Shown: positions 40,964 to 51,600 of the stretch, piece by piece
How the letters are laid out: every line of letters starts with the position of its first letter
How positions within the stretch are numbered: the stretch's first letter is position 1
Assembly (NCBI GenBank): GCA_900176545.1
Contig: FWXP01000005.1
Location: 124,001-188,000, forward strand
DNA length: 64,000 nucleotides
Direction: 5' to 3'
Source of the DNA: Oscillospiraceae bacterium
Lineage (GTDB): Bacteria > Bacillota > Clostridia > Saccharofermentanales > Saccharofermentanaceae
Position numbers and translations under genes: made by a program
Notes under the pieces: model-generated
What the model was told of the DNA's origin: nothing
Database searches by the model: none
Seen by the model: the letters and a program-made list of their open reading frames with translations, nothing else

Positions 40964-43183
40964 ATGAATGATATTCTGCGAATCAAAGGACAATTTGGAC
41001 ATAATACTCGCAAATCACAAGTCGGTATGCCAAGTTTACCTGCTAATGGTACGGTGAAATCTGAACAAATCGGACAAATGATTTTACAATTGCAATACCT
41101 GCAGGTATATTGGAGCGACAAAAAAATAAATGATAATGCATTGATCAGCATTGAATATAATCGTGTTGTTGCAAAAAGCAATCGAGTTCGCAGGCTAATT
41201 GCTAGCAATACAACAAAAACCCGAATAGTAGGTGCCAAATTCAACAAAGGTGAGTCTTATATTCATCACATAATTACTTATTATGCTCCCTATGATTCGA
41301 TTCAGGAATCTATTTATGAATTGATTACTGTAAAATCAATTGTCGATAAACAATTCAATGGCTCCGTAAACAAAAGCATTGTAGACAAAATAAATAAAAA
41401 AGAAATTCGCTTGAATAGTAACGCAATATCTAGAACCTCATTCGTAAATCTTATAGTTGATAGTTTTTATGTAGAAAAGATTTTCGTTCCTACTCCTGAG
41501 TCAACAGAAGCAGATACTCAAATCGTTACATTATACGATACAAAAGAGGATTATAGAAAGTGGCTTACCGTATTAGGTATTGAAATTGAGCTCAAGAATA
41601 TAATTGACAAAAATACTTTTATTCTTGATAAAGCTAAGTATGAAATACTGGTTAATAAAGTTCCTTATTTAGTTTCGATGGCAGTAAAAGATTTCGCGAA
41701 ATATGAACCAATCGAAAGTAACGAGTTGCCTTCGCACGAGGTTTTTACTCTACCGCCTCCGACAAATGAACCAATAATTGGTGTCATTGATTCATTTTTT
41801 GATGATAGTGTGTATTTTAGCGAGTGGGTTGATGTTTGCGATGAATTAAAAGGAATACCCGTTGACAATAAAGATAGAGAACACGGAACGGCGGTTGACT
41901 CAATAATAGTTGACGGTCATAGAATCAATCCCACATTTAATGACGGTTGCGGGAATTTTAGAGTAAGGCATTTTAGCCTGATTACATCGAATGGGTATAA
42001 CTCAATAGAAATAATGAAAAAAGTGAGAAAGATCGTAACTCAAAATAGAGACATCAAAGTATGGAATTTCTCTATAGGATCAGCTTTGGAAATTAACGAA
42101 AATTTCATTTCTTATCAGGCTTTCGAATTGGATAAATTACAAAATGAATTTGACGATATCATTTTTGTGGTTGCTGGAACCAATGACAATTCACATAGCA
42201 TGAAGAAACGGATTGGTGCCCCTGCAGATTCAATCAACTCAATAGTCGTTAATTCAATAAAGAGAGGGGGGGAACCTGCTGCATATTCCAGAAAAGGTCC
42301 AGTGTTGTCCTTCTACAATAAACCGGATATTGCATATTATGGGGGCGATAAAAACGAACCAATAAGAGTATGCACAAGGAATGGTGCAATATCCACATGT
42401 GGGACCTCATTCGCAGCGCCTTTTATAGCACGTAAAATAGCTTTTCTCATTCATAGAGTAGGTTTGTCTCGTGAAATAGCAAAAGCACTTATTGTTGACT
42501 CGGCAATTGGATGGAAACCCAATCGAATAAACAATATTCATAGTTATATTGGAATGGGAGTCGTACCAATACGCATAGAAGACATATTGCATTCGAATGA
42601 TGATGAGATACGATTTGTTATAACTAGTGAAGCTTCAACATACGATAACTATCTTTATAGGATTCCAGTGCCTATAAGCAATAATATGCAACCCTATATC
42701 GCTAAGGCTACATTATGCTATTTTAGCGAATGTGAACGAAACCAGGGGGTTGATTATACTAGCACAGAATTGGATATTCATTTTGGTCGAATCACAAATA
42801 AAGGAATAAAGACCATAAATGACAATTGTCAAAATACTCCAGATTCTAGAATTATTGAAGCATCAGCACGCAACTACTACAGGAAATGGGATAACATCAA
42901 GGTAATATGCGAGCGCCAAAAAGATAGAGGAAAAGCAAAATCGCTATATGAAAATGGATTCTGGGGGATTAGCATAAAAAAGACTGAACGAAACAGCAAA
43001 CATAGCCCAAACTTGGTAAAATTCGGGTTGGTGATAACACTAAAAAATATATATGGAGAAAACCTAATTAATGAGTTTATCCAGAAGTGTGCAATAAACG
43101 AATTGTTGGTAAGTAGTATTAATGTAGAAGAACGAGTAAGGATTAATACAAAAATCGAAGAAGATATTGAGCTTGAGGACTGA
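40964..43183 (+). CDS. ietS: IetS-like subtilase (S8 serine protease)
   Basis: A 739-residue protein. The S8 catalytic domain occupies about 265-510: Asp in IGVIDSFFDD (about 274), His in REHGTAVDS (about 307), oxyanion Asn region VVAGTNDN and Ser in CGTSFAAPF (about 482). No signal peptide is present, so the protease acts in the cytoplasm, which is unusual for subtilases but normal for IetS. The 260-residue N-terminal and 230-residue C-terminal regions have no recognised domain. Coupled to the AAA gene upstream. Confidence 0.82.
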   Translation: MNDILRIKGQFGHNTRKSQVGMPSLPANGTVKSEQIGQMILQLQYLQVYWSDKKINDNALISIEYNRVVAKSNRVRRLIASNTTKTRIVGAKFNKGESYIHHIITYYAPYDSIQESIYELITVKSIVDKQFNGSVNKSIVDKINKKEIRLNSNAISRTSFVNLIVDSFYVEKIFVPTPESTEADTQIVTLYDTKEDYRKWLTVLGIEIELKNIIDKNTFILDKAKYEILVNKVPYLVSMAVKDFAKYEPIESNELPSHEVFTLPPPTNEPIIGVIDSFFDDSVYFSEWVDVCDELKGIPVDNKDREHGTAVDSIIVDGHRINPTFNDGCGNFRVRHFSLITSNGYNSIEIMKKVRKIVTQNRDIKVWNFSIGSALEINENFISYQAFELDKLQNEFDDIIFVVAGTNDNSHSMKKRIGAPADSINSIVVNSIKRGGEPAAYSRKGPVLSFYNKPDIAYYGGDKNEPIRVCTRNGAISTCGTSFAAPFIARKIAFLIHRVGLSREIAKALIVDSAIGWKPNRINNIHSYIGMGVVPIRIEDILHSNDDEIRFVITSEASTYDNYLYRIPVPISNNMQPYIAKATLCYFSECERNQGVDYTSTELDIHFGRITNKGIKTINDNCQNTPDSRIIEASARNYYRKWDNIKVICERQKDRGKAKSLYENGFWGISIKKTERNSKHSPNLVKFGLVITLKNIYGENLINEFIQKCAINELLVSSINVEERVRINTKIEEDIELED

Positions 43184-43867
43184 GCAATCGCTGCAAATCT
43201 ATATTCAAATTGTACTGCGTTTACGGATAGTGGTTGTTTCAGTATCATGATATATATATCAAGTATAGGCATTGTTCAGCATGGAGTTAGAATAATAATC
43301 ACAAACCTTTTGAAAATGTATATCGCGCTTGATGAAATGACAGAATGAATTAACCTGTGAAATGTAACGTAGTACTTGCGTTATGCTTTTGTTCACAAAT
43401 GAACCGGGGCCAGGTTCGCCATGGACCTGGAATGTTAACTATACAATAGAAAAGCAACTAGAATTATAGAAGAATACTCTCTTACTTATGGATATGTACA
43501 TGCTAGGGAAAAGAGTGTAAGCATCTTCCTCTTATCGTCGATAGAAGTCAAGAGTAAAGTTTGCCGTAGATTTATATATGAGCAATGAATAACATGTTTC
43601 CAAAAGCGTAATGATGTTCTGAATTAAGTGTTGATTTTTAAATCATGTAGACGGATATTTGCATGATTCTTATCGTAAGGAGAACAATAGGCATATAACA
43701 GTGTATCTGGGGGAGGAACAACTAAGACGGGAAATTCAAAAGTGTTCGTGACAATGGATGAAGTGCATGGTGATAAATTTTGGTTTAAAAATCAAAAAGT
43801 TTGATAAAAATGATTGGATTTGGTCGTATATTGAGATATACTAATGATGAATTAATGGAGGTGTATT
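43184..43867. other. Gap between ietS and the AbiL-like pair
   Basis: AT-rich, without a supported gene. A small hairpin CCAGGT/ACCTGG lies near 43410-43431. An open frame of 37 codons (43691-43804) ends in TMDEVHGDKFWFKNQKV but lacks a start with a ribosome-binding site; it may be the remnant of a lost gene. The promoter for the next genes must lie near 43800-43860 (TATACT at about 43836). Confidence 0.4.
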
Positions 43868-45166
43868 ATGCTTATTGGTTTTAAATTCAAAAATTATAGA
43901 TCGTTTCGCGACGAGACCGTACTGTCTATGGAGGCCACAGGTCTTGGAACTTTTCGAAACAGTCTGATATCTTATGGCTCCTTGAATATTTTGCCAAGCG
44001 TTGCGATTTATGGAAAAAACGGAGGCGGTAAGAGCAATGTGATTCGTGCTTTTTGGCTTGCTGTGCAGTTTATTAAAAATGCTCAGAGAACACAATATGA
44101 GAGTTCTAATATTCCAGTTATTCCATTTGCTCTTAATGATTATTCAAAATATGAAGCAACAGAATTTGAATTTGTGTATACATTATCAGGTATAAAGTAC
44201 TGGTATTCGTTTGCTGCCACAAAAGAGAAAGTCTGCAAGGAATCGTTGTACCATGCTCCGAAAGGGCAGAAAGCATTAGTATTTAGCAGAGAGAATCAAA
44301 CTTTTAAATTTACAGAAGAAAAGTCAAAAAGAAAGCTTATTAGCGAGACTGTTGCGCCAAATCAGTTATTCTTCTCTATAGCATGTACGATGAATGATAC
44401 GGTATGTGTAAATGCAATGAAGTGGTTTCGTGAGCATTTATATTTTTCAAGGGACTATTCTGACATTCCTAGGCAGTTGCTTGACTATTCTAATGATGCA
44501 AATATGTTGCAAGCAATTTCTGATTATGCAAAAGCAGCAGATTTTGGTATTGAAAAAATACAGTTTGAAATAGATAGTAAGGAGATAAAGGATAATCTTA
44601 GTTTTCCGGAGAATATACCGGAAGGAATAAAGGCTGCATTAACGCAGTTTATGAATGTTTTATCAGAAACATCTAATAATTCAGAAACAAAGCTTAAGAT
44701 GAATGAGATTAAAGCTACATCAGAACACTTTGGTGTGAATAAGGAGGGCAAAACAGATCGATATACCTTGGAATTGTCTGATGAGTCAGATGGTACACGA
44801 AGGCTGATGTCTTTTGCTCCTGCTATCGAGTCTGCCCTATCCAAAGGTGGTATTTTAGTTATTGATGAAATTGAAAGAGAATTACATCCCATGCTTGTGA
44901 ACTTTGTTGTAGCTAAATTCCAAAGTAAACATACCAATCCTAATGGGGCGCAGCTTATATTTACAACTCATAATACTGAGCTTATGAATATGGAGATACT
45001 ACGTAAGGATCAGTTGTATTTTGCTGATAAAAATAGAGAAGATGGTTCGTCAGAGTTGTATAGCATCAGCGAGTTTTCAACAAGAACAACTGAAAATATC
45101 AGAAAAGGATATTTGCATGGCAAATATGGCGCAACGCCAGACGTCGAAATAGAGGAGGTGGAATAA
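43868..45166 (+). CDS. AbiLi-like AAA ATPase (RloA/AAA_15-21 type)
   Basis: A 432-residue SMC-like ATPase. The N-terminus FKFKNYRSFRDETVLSME, Walker A IYGKNGGGKSN (about 50-57), signature-like ELSDESDGTRRLM (about 300) and Walker B VIDEIERELHP (about 332) define the OLD/AAA_15 class. It overlaps a RloB gene by one base (TAATG). The same pair forms the abortive-infection system AbiL in lactococci and the rloA/rloB accessory genes of type I restriction loci. GGAGGTG precedes the ATG. Confidence 0.85.
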   Translation: MLIGFKFKNYRSFRDETVLSMEATGLGTFRNSLISYGSLNILPSVAIYGKNGGGKSNVIRAFWLAVQFIKNAQRTQYESSNIPVIPFALNDYSKYEATEFEFVYTLSGIKYWYSFAATKEKVCKESLYHAPKGQKALVFSRENQTFKFTEEKSKRKLISETVAPNQLFFSIACTMNDTVCVNAMKWFREHLYFSRDYSDIPRQLLDYSNDANMLQAISDYAKAADFGIEKIQFEIDSKEIKDNLSFPENIPEGIKAALTQFMNVLSETSNNSETKLKMNEIKATSEHFGVNKEGKTDRYTLELSDESDGTRRLMSFAPAIESALSKGGILVIDEIERELHPMLVNFVVAKFQSKHTNPNGAQLIFTTHNTELMNMEILRKDQLYFADKNREDGSSELYSISEFSTRTTENIRKGYLHGKYGATPDVEIEEVE

Positions 45167-45822
45167 TGCCTCGTAAGATTAAACCTACCAAGCCGTTTAT
45201 ATATGTATTTTGCGAAGGGGAAAGTGAACAAGCTTATACTGATTATTTGAAGAAAACATTCTCGGATGTTGCAGTTATAAAGCGTCCACATCAAACAGGT
45301 CTTTTTAGCGAGGCGAAAGCTAAATTTTCTAAATCTCCAACGTATAGGAATAGCATAGAAGTAACGGATGAAATTTGGTTTTTCTATGATATAGAAGAGA
45401 AAGACATTCATAAATGGAATGACCGATTGGTTATAATAAAATCGCTACGTAAGCTGAGAAAAAAAGAAGGAATACGTGTAAGGCTACTTATGACATCGGG
45501 TTGTATAGAATACTGGTTTATGCTCCATTATAAATATTTCACCCCTAAATTAATCACCGTCCCTGAAAAGGAGAAAGTAATTAATGAAGTGAAGAAAAGA
45601 GTTCCAACATACAAAAAAGGTGATTATGAATCTACTGCAAAAATAGCAGAAAAATATAAAGATGCGATAACCAACTCAAAGAAAACAGTTAAGGCCTTGG
45701 AGGTTGATGGATTGCCAGATTTAGCTGACACGGATGAGCGAAATCAGTGGCTCAATACAAAGAGTGTAACATTTTCAAATGTATATGAGGCGATCGAATA
45801 CTTGCAGAGTCTAAAGGGTTAA
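45166..45822 (+). CDS. RloB-family protein, AbiLii-like
   Basis: A 218-residue RloB protein with a Toprim-like core: YVFCEGESEQAY (residues 12-23) with the conserved Glu, and FYDIEEKD (about 73-80) with the acidic pair; SGCIEYWFMLHY follows as in the family. RloB proteins are predicted nucleases that act as effectors with the AAA ATPase encoded just upstream. It ends 38 nt before the right arm repeat, so it is the last gene of the element. Confidence 0.87.
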   Translation: MPRKIKPTKPFIYVFCEGESEQAYTDYLKKTFSDVAVIKRPHQTGLFSEAKAKFSKSPTYRNSIEVTDEIWFFYDIEEKDIHKWNDRLVIIKSLRKLRKKEGIRVRLLMTSGCIEYWFMLHYKYFTPKLITVPEKEKVINEVKKRVPTYKKGDYESTAKIAEKYKDAITNSKKTVKALEVDGLPDLADTDERNQWLNTKSVTFSNVYEAIEYLQSLKG

Positions 45823-45860
45823 GTTGAATGTGATCTTCGCGGATTTATGATTTCTATTGC

Positions 45861-45884
45861 TGACGACAGTTTTGACGACAATTA
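45861..45884 (+). repeat. Right arm-type direct repeat
   Basis: Identical to 25282-25305 over 24 nt and in the same orientation; two TGACGACA units 12 nt apart. Confidence 0.85.
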
Positions 45885-45995
45885 GCTTCATCAAGAATGG
45901 AATAAATGGACTGACCCGTTCAAAAATGCCTCGATTCATAGTCTGAAAGCTACGTATTTTATTGTTTTGGATAGGGTGGGACGAACAGTTTCTAA

Positions 45996-46019
45996 TTCGA
46001 ATCCCTCCTTCTCCGCCAA
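45996..46019 (+). repeat. attR: right copy of the 24-nt attachment repeat
   Basis: Exact copy of the tRNA-Ser 3' end (25191-25214); upstream bases do not form the rest of a tRNA, so this is the far junction of the element. Confidence 0.93.
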
Positions 46020-46020
46020 G

Positions 46021-46056
46021 AAGAAGCATCACGAACGTGGTGCTTCTTTTATTTTG
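46021..46056 (+). terminator. Displaced tRNA-Ser terminator
   Basis: AAGAAGCATCAC (46021-46032) with GTGGTGCTTCTT (46037-46048), one G-T pair, 4-nt loop, then TTATTTTG. Directly after attR; in the empty site it would follow tRNA-Ser. Confidence 0.8.
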
Positions 46057-46152
46057 TCTTTAAACTGCTCGTGGCATAGAACAGGGAGGATGCACATAAA
46101 AGAATTTTTATGTATAATCCCATTAATGGTTTGAAAAAGGAAGGTATGTAAG

Positions 46153-47013
46153 ATGAAGAAAGATTCGACAGGCGTAGTTGTCGGCAGGGTGTTCATAACG
46201 ATAATCCTTGTTATCACATTGGGACTTGCGAGTATCGGTGCAGCCCTCAGGGCAACATTCTTTAATACTAAGAGCTGGAGAGAATTGCTTACCAGTGATG
46301 ACTTTATCGATATCCTCATGGAAGATGCGGACATCGAGGAGCTTACCGAGGATCCAATCCTTAAGGATGAGCTGGATGAGGACTTCTTTACGGACTATGC
46401 TCACTTCTGCGTAAATGAGCTGGTGGATGTCATAGAGAGCGGTGATACAGATATCGACGAGGATGCACTTGACGATCTCTACGATGAGTATCTTGAAGAT
46501 CTTTTCTATGAATATGCTACTCCCGCAGAGCGTGCTGAATTCAAGGACGAATTCTACGATGCAGTATGCGACTCCGTAGAGGAAGCTGCTGACGATCTTG
46601 AGGAGAGCGGATTCTTTGAGTTCAAAGAGAACTTCAACAAGGGATTTATAGTCTATATGGGTATAACGGTCGTCATGAGTGCCGTTCTTATCGCTGTCAT
46701 GCTCCTTATAAGCAAGGATAAGTTTGCTGCCATAAGGAACACGGGTATCGCACTTACGGTCTGCGAAGCCCTTAACGGTATCGGAATAGCAGGTATCGGC
46801 GGATTGTTGACCCTCGCCTTCAAGGAGGCTGACGAGAAAGATCTCGGTAAGCTCTTCTCGGATTTTGTCGCTAAGCAGACAGGTATAGCATTGTTCATAC
46901 TCGGAGCATTACTTGCCCTCGGAATATTCCTTATCATATTCAGTGCGATATCAAAGAAGAATGCCGCTATGGTCAGTGATGAAAGTGACGGAGTGATAGT
47001 AGAAGAGGGCTGA
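46153..47013 (+). CDS. Membrane protein with acidic extracytoplasmic domain
   Basis: A 286-residue protein. An N-terminal helix (about 8-30), a strongly acidic soluble segment (about 35-155, many Asp/Glu) and three helices at about 167-190, 200-222 and 244-270. I recognise no family. GGAAGG precedes the ATG. It is the first host gene after the element, and it converges on the following minus-strand gene with 5 nt between stops. Confidence 0.75.
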   Translation: MKKDSTGVVVGRVFITIILVITLGLASIGAALRATFFNTKSWRELLTSDDFIDILMEDADIEELTEDPILKDELDEDFFTDYAHFCVNELVDVIESGDTDIDEDALDDLYDEYLEDLFYEYATPAERAEFKDEFYDAVCDSVEEAADDLEESGFFEFKENFNKGFIVYMGITVVMSAVLIAVMLLISKDKFAAIRNTGIALTVCEALNGIGIAGIGGLLTLAFKEADEKDLGKLFSDFVAKQTGIALFILGALLALGIFLIIFSAISKKNAAMVSDESDGVIVEEG

Positions 47014-47018
47014 TGCCA

Positions 47019-48320
47019 TCAGACTATCCCCGTAAGGTCATACCATTCGGAATATGAGGACAGCGATCCGTCAAGGAGGAAGCTGTCCTCTTCTGTTATG
47101 GCTCCGTCAGCATTGGTGTCCGACCATGTGACGGTGTGCCTTGTGACCTCTTCGTAGTCTGAAGATACCAGGATGAGTTCGTAGGAGAGGGATCCTTCAT
47201 CAGCAGGGAGCTTTACGCGGAGCACGGGTCTGCTCTCGAATCCGCTCTCTTCGAAGAAGTAAGCGGAAGTCATGCGAAGAGAAGTGGATCCTACGGTAGC
47301 GATCTCCTCCTTGCTGCCTTCTGTTATCCTGTAGATAACTGCGGTCCCTTCGGATGTTCTCTCTATATATTCCTTTATCCCGTCCGAATTGATGTCCAGA
47401 AGGGAGGCACTTCCCGTAATGCCGTTGACGGTGGAGCCGCGGTAGGTCGTGCCTGACACGGAGTAGGCTTCCGTGTGGTATGCGGGACCTTCCGCCGATA
47501 CTATGTCGGAGCAGAAGCATATCTCTCCCGAGTCGTTTATGAACATCGGCATCTCCGTATTCAAGGTAGTGTCGGAAAAGGTAGCGTCGTATGCATTTCG
47601 TACATCTTCGGAAGAATCCGCGGCACGTCCGAGAGTAGAATCGGGGTTCAGTCCCGTATCGGTAAACAGGGTCTCATCCGCGGGCGCTCTTGAGATAAGG
47701 ACATTCCTTACGGCTCCTGCCGCGGTGCCGTATAAGGTATCCTCATCAAGTCCCGCGTATGCCATTATGTCTTCGTTTGTAAGGCAAAGGCTCTCCTCTG
47801 TATCGTAGGTAACGCACATATAAAGATCGTCGCCTGAATCCAGGTGAGCCGTTATGAGCACGGAAAAGATGTGACTGTTCGTCTCGAAATAGATAAAGTC
47901 CGAGCCTGTGCATCGCTCGTCGGACATACAGCCTGAGATGAAATCCGAGATACGCGCATTGCATGAATCCGCGTCCTCGCTGCCGTCACGGAGCTTGGGA
48001 ACATAGAAGACATAAGGTTGTGACTCTCGTTCCACTGAAGATACGTCTACCCATATGTTGTCATTGGCGATAAAGCCGGAAGGGAGATCTTCTGAGGAGA
48101 ACTGCACCTGCGGCAGATCGTTCACATAGGGGGTGTTGTCTTCGTCTATGGAAGGGATGACAGGGAGCAGGGGTTCAGTAACGGGAACTTCGGTGTCCGA
48201 AGGAACTTCCTCGCTTTCTGACGTGCTGATGGTTATATGGGGCTTCACTGCTGACGAACACCCCGATACGGTCGCTATAACGGCCAGTAATGCCACTGCT
48301 GCTGTCAGTGTCTTCTTCAT
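47019..48320 (-). CDS. Lipoprotein with DUF3298-like and EF-hand-like segments
   Basis: A 433-residue lipoprotein: signal peptide MKKTLTAAVALLAVIATVSGC, cut here at the lipobox VSGC. The centre (about 90-280) resembles DUF3298/RsiV-like domains; the C-terminus has DINSDGIKEY and DTNADGAITEED, calcium-loop patterns. GGAGG stands 9 nt before the ATG at 48320, so I prefer it to the start 30 nt upstream. Function unknown. Confidence 0.75.
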   Translation of the reverse strand: MKKTLTAAVALLAVIATVSGCSSAVKPHITISTSESEEVPSDTEVPVTEPLLPVIPSIDEDNTPYVNDLPQVQFSSEDLPSGFIANDNIWVDVSSVERESQPYVFYVPKLRDGSEDADSCNARISDFISGCMSDERCTGSDFIYFETNSHIFSVLITAHLDSGDDLYMCVTYDTEESLCLTNEDIMAYAGLDEDTLYGTAAGAVRNVLISRAPADETLFTDTGLNPDSTLGRAADSSEDVRNAYDATFSDTTLNTEMPMFINDSGEICFCSDIVSAEGPAYHTEAYSVSGTTYRGSTVNGITGSASLLDINSDGIKEYIERTSEGTAVIYRITEGSKEEIATVGSTSLRMTSAYFFEESGFESRPVLRVKLPADEGSLSYELILVSSDYEEVTRHTVTWSDTNADGAITEEDSFLLDGSLSSYSEWYDLTGIV

Positions 48321-48620
48321 CTGTCTATCCTCCATTAACAATAATATCACAAATAGGTCTCATCCCGTTTCAATCCCCGAGGCAAAGCTGTAGTAAAATG
48401 AGACTACCGACGATAACGTTCGGTAACTATGGTAAGAAGCAGGATAAGAGAAAGTACGGTACTGTAACTATTTTGCTATGGGTCCCGTAAAATGGGCATT
48501 AGATAGCATTTATTTGTTTGTTCAAATTGGGCAAAATCTGGGTATTTGCGCCATAAATAGTTGAATTGTGTCCTACCTGCCTTTAAGATTTATCTTGCTT
48601 TTATATCAGGGGGGAATTGA
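48321..48620. other. Divergent intergenic region
   Basis: About 300 nt between the lipoprotein and RND genes. AT-rich; a small hairpin CCGA/TCGG lies near 48402-48416, and GGGGGGAA (the RND ribosome-binding site) is at its end. No gene is seen. Confidence 0.4.
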
Positions 48621-51600
48621 ATGGAAAGGTTTAGTGTTAAAAAGCCTTTCACGGTGCTCGTTGCCGTGATAGCGATAATCGCATTGGGATTTGTTTCATT
48701 GTCGCATCTGACGATGGATCTTCTTCCCGAGATGAGCCTTCCATACCTTATAATCATCACTACATATCCCGGTGCCAGCCCCGATAAGGTCGAGGCTCAG
48801 GTCACCGTCCCCATCGAAAGTGCTCTCGGAACCATAAGCGGCGTAGAGAATATCTCTTCCTCGAGCTCCGAGAACTACTCCATGGTACAGCTGGAGTTTG
48901 CCGACGGTACGGATATGAACTCTGCGATCGTCAAGGTCTCCGGTGCTGTCAACCAGCTGGAAGGCGTACTGCCTGAAGGTGCAGGAACTCCCAGCATCAT
49001 GGAGATAAGCCTCGATATGCTGGCTACCATGTATGTCGCAGTTGAGGTCGACGGTTACGATATCTACCAGCTCACGGACTTTGTCAATAACGATGTTATC
49101 CCTTATATATCCAGAGAAGACGGCGTTGCCAGCATCACTACGGTAGGACTTGTCGAGCAGAGCATCCAGGTGGAGCTCAATCAGGAGAAGATCGATGCGG
49201 TCAATGACCATATCCTGACGGAGACTAACGATATACTGGCTGATGCCCAGCAGCAACTTGACGATGCCAACGAACAACTGGAAGAAGCTCAGCAGCAGTT
49301 AGACGATGCTCAATCCAGCTTCGGTGATACCATGTCCTCTGCGATCTTCTCGCAGCTCGATGCGCAGGCTCCCGGTATCGCATCTAACCTTAGAACTAAT
49401 ATCAATGACTTAAGAAGCCGCTTGTCGGAGCTCTCCAACGGTCTTAATACATTACAGGCCAATGCAGATTCGACTATCGCAGGACTTCAGGCGACTGCTG
49501 ATCAGGCATCGGCAGATCTTTCCGCAGCTGCTGACGCACAGGAACAGATGGCTGCCGCTCTCTCTGAGGCGCAGGCTGCTTACGACGAGCTCCAGAGTGC
49601 GATGGATGCCGCAAATAACGATCCTTCTACCGACTTCGGCTCTCCTGAATACCTGGCGCTGCTGTCAGACTATCAGGCTGCATCGGAGGCACGCGATCAA
49701 GCTCTTGCCGCCTACGGCGAGTCTTCCGAAGAATATGCGGCAGCACAGGCAAGGTACGACGAAGCACAGGCTAACCTTACCAACGCCACCATGCAGTACG
49801 CAGGCGTAGATGCTTCCCAGGTGGCACAGCTCCAGGCCGATATCGCCGCTGTCAACGCACTCCTTGATTCAGCTTCCAACGGAATAGACGGTTCTTCCTT
49901 TACGAACCTTATTACTTCCACCAGGAGCATCGCATCTGCGCTTTCCCAGGTTGGAAGTATCCTGGAAAGATTAAGAGCTGCTGATGTATTGGGCGAGATG
50001 TCTGCTAATATCAGCGATACGGATGCACAGCTTGCTTCCATAGGCAGTCTCGTCGATTCGATCCCCCAGATGCTCCAGGGGCTTGAGACTATGACGAGCG
50101 GCATCACACAGGGACAGATCGATGCAGCCGTAGGATTCTCCACTGCCGCCGTGCAGCTGTCGGATGCAAGGACGGCTCTTGACCAGGCTCAGGCACAGTA
50201 TGACGAGGCCAGGGAACAGGCTCTTGCCAATGCCAATATCGATCAGCTCATATCGGCTTCGACATTGTCGCAGATAATATATGCCCAGAACTTCGCTATG
50301 CCCATCGGTTACATTGACGATGAGAACGATAACTCATGGCTCCTCAAGGTGGGCGAGGAATACGGCAGTTCCGAGGAGATCGCCTCCATGCTCCTTATCG
50401 ATAACGATATAATCGGTACCGTAAGGCTCGAGGATATCGCAGATATTACAGTGATCGACAATGCGGGCGAGAGCTATACATGCCTTAACGGCTCAGACGG
50501 CATTATCCTTTGTATATACAAATCATCTTCCGCGGGTACCAACGCAGTATCAAGAGACTGCAATAAGGCTTTCGAGGAGCTTTGTAAGCAGTATCCCGGA
50601 ATGCATACGGTAAACCTCGTAGATCAGGGCGTATACATCAACATGATCGTAGGAAGCGTATTCCAGAGTATGGCTCTCGGTGCGGTACTTGCTATCATCA
50701 TCCTGGCTCTGTTCCTCAAGGACGTAAAGCCTACCATCGTCGTTGCCATCAGTATCCCTCTGTCGGTATTGCTGGCGCTGGTGCTTATGTATTTCACGAA
50801 CCTTCAGCTCAATGTCATGACACTGTCGGGACTGTCGCTTGGTATAGGAATGCTGGTAGATAACTCGGTCGTTGTAATGGAGAACATATTCAGGCTCCGC
50901 AACAGGGGGCTTCCTGCTCCAAGAGCAGCCGTTCAGGGCGCAAAGCAGGTAAGAGGATCCATAATCGCATCTACTCTTACTACCATCTGTGTATTCTTCC
51001 CTGCGGTATTTGCCAGCGGTACGGTAAAGACACTTCTGTATCCTCTGGCATTATCCATCGGATACTGTCTTATCGCTTCACTTCTTATGGCCCTTACTGT
51101 AGTACCTGCTTCCTGCAGTACTCTTCTTCGTAAGGCTGAGCCTAAGTCCCATAAGCTCTTTGACAAGGTGCTCAAAGTGTACGGCAAGACCCTTCGCTGG
51201 TGCTTAAGGTTCAAGATAGTTCCTCTGTTCCTGGCGATATTGCTCCTGGGTATCTCCGTATATGCGGTATTTACTACAGGTATCGTATATATCCCCGAGA
51301 TCACTTCCAATCAGATTAATATCGATATAACTACTCCCGAGGATATGACCCGTGAAGAGTCATATCAGGCTGTAGACGAGCTCGTGGACATGCTCCTTAC
51401 GGTAGACGGCATCAACGACATCGGTATCCTTGATGCAGGAAGCTCATCGAGCCTTCTTACGGGAGGATTAGGATCCGATTCCTACGGTTCATATACCTGT
51501 TATGCACTTGCTGATGAAGGTATATCAAAGGAAGATCTTCATAAGATCGTAGATGACATAGAGAAGGCTACGGCCTCATCTGTCTGTGAAGTGGAGATCA

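Larger units (their letters stand above)
25191..46019. mobile_element. Integrative element in tRNA-Ser carrying quorum-sensing and defence-like genes
   Basis: About 20.8 kb between two copies of a 24-nt direct repeat: the tRNA-Ser 3' end (25191-25214) and its duplicate (45996-46019). A tyrosine integrase gene sits next to the tRNA end, transcribed towards it, with a small excisionase-like HTH gene nearby. Identical 24-nt repeats close to both ends are probable integrase arm sites. The region is AT-richer than its flanks. I see no relaxase, VirB4/T4SS, coupling protein or replication initiator, so it is either mobilised in trans or is a defence-island type element. A terminator just outside the right end is probably the original tRNA terminator. 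Confidence 0.9.

Noticed and set aside
43691-43804. Short frame ending TMDEVHGDKFWFKNQKV
   Set aside because: No start codon with a ribosome-binding site. It looks like a remnant of a gene but is too short to name.
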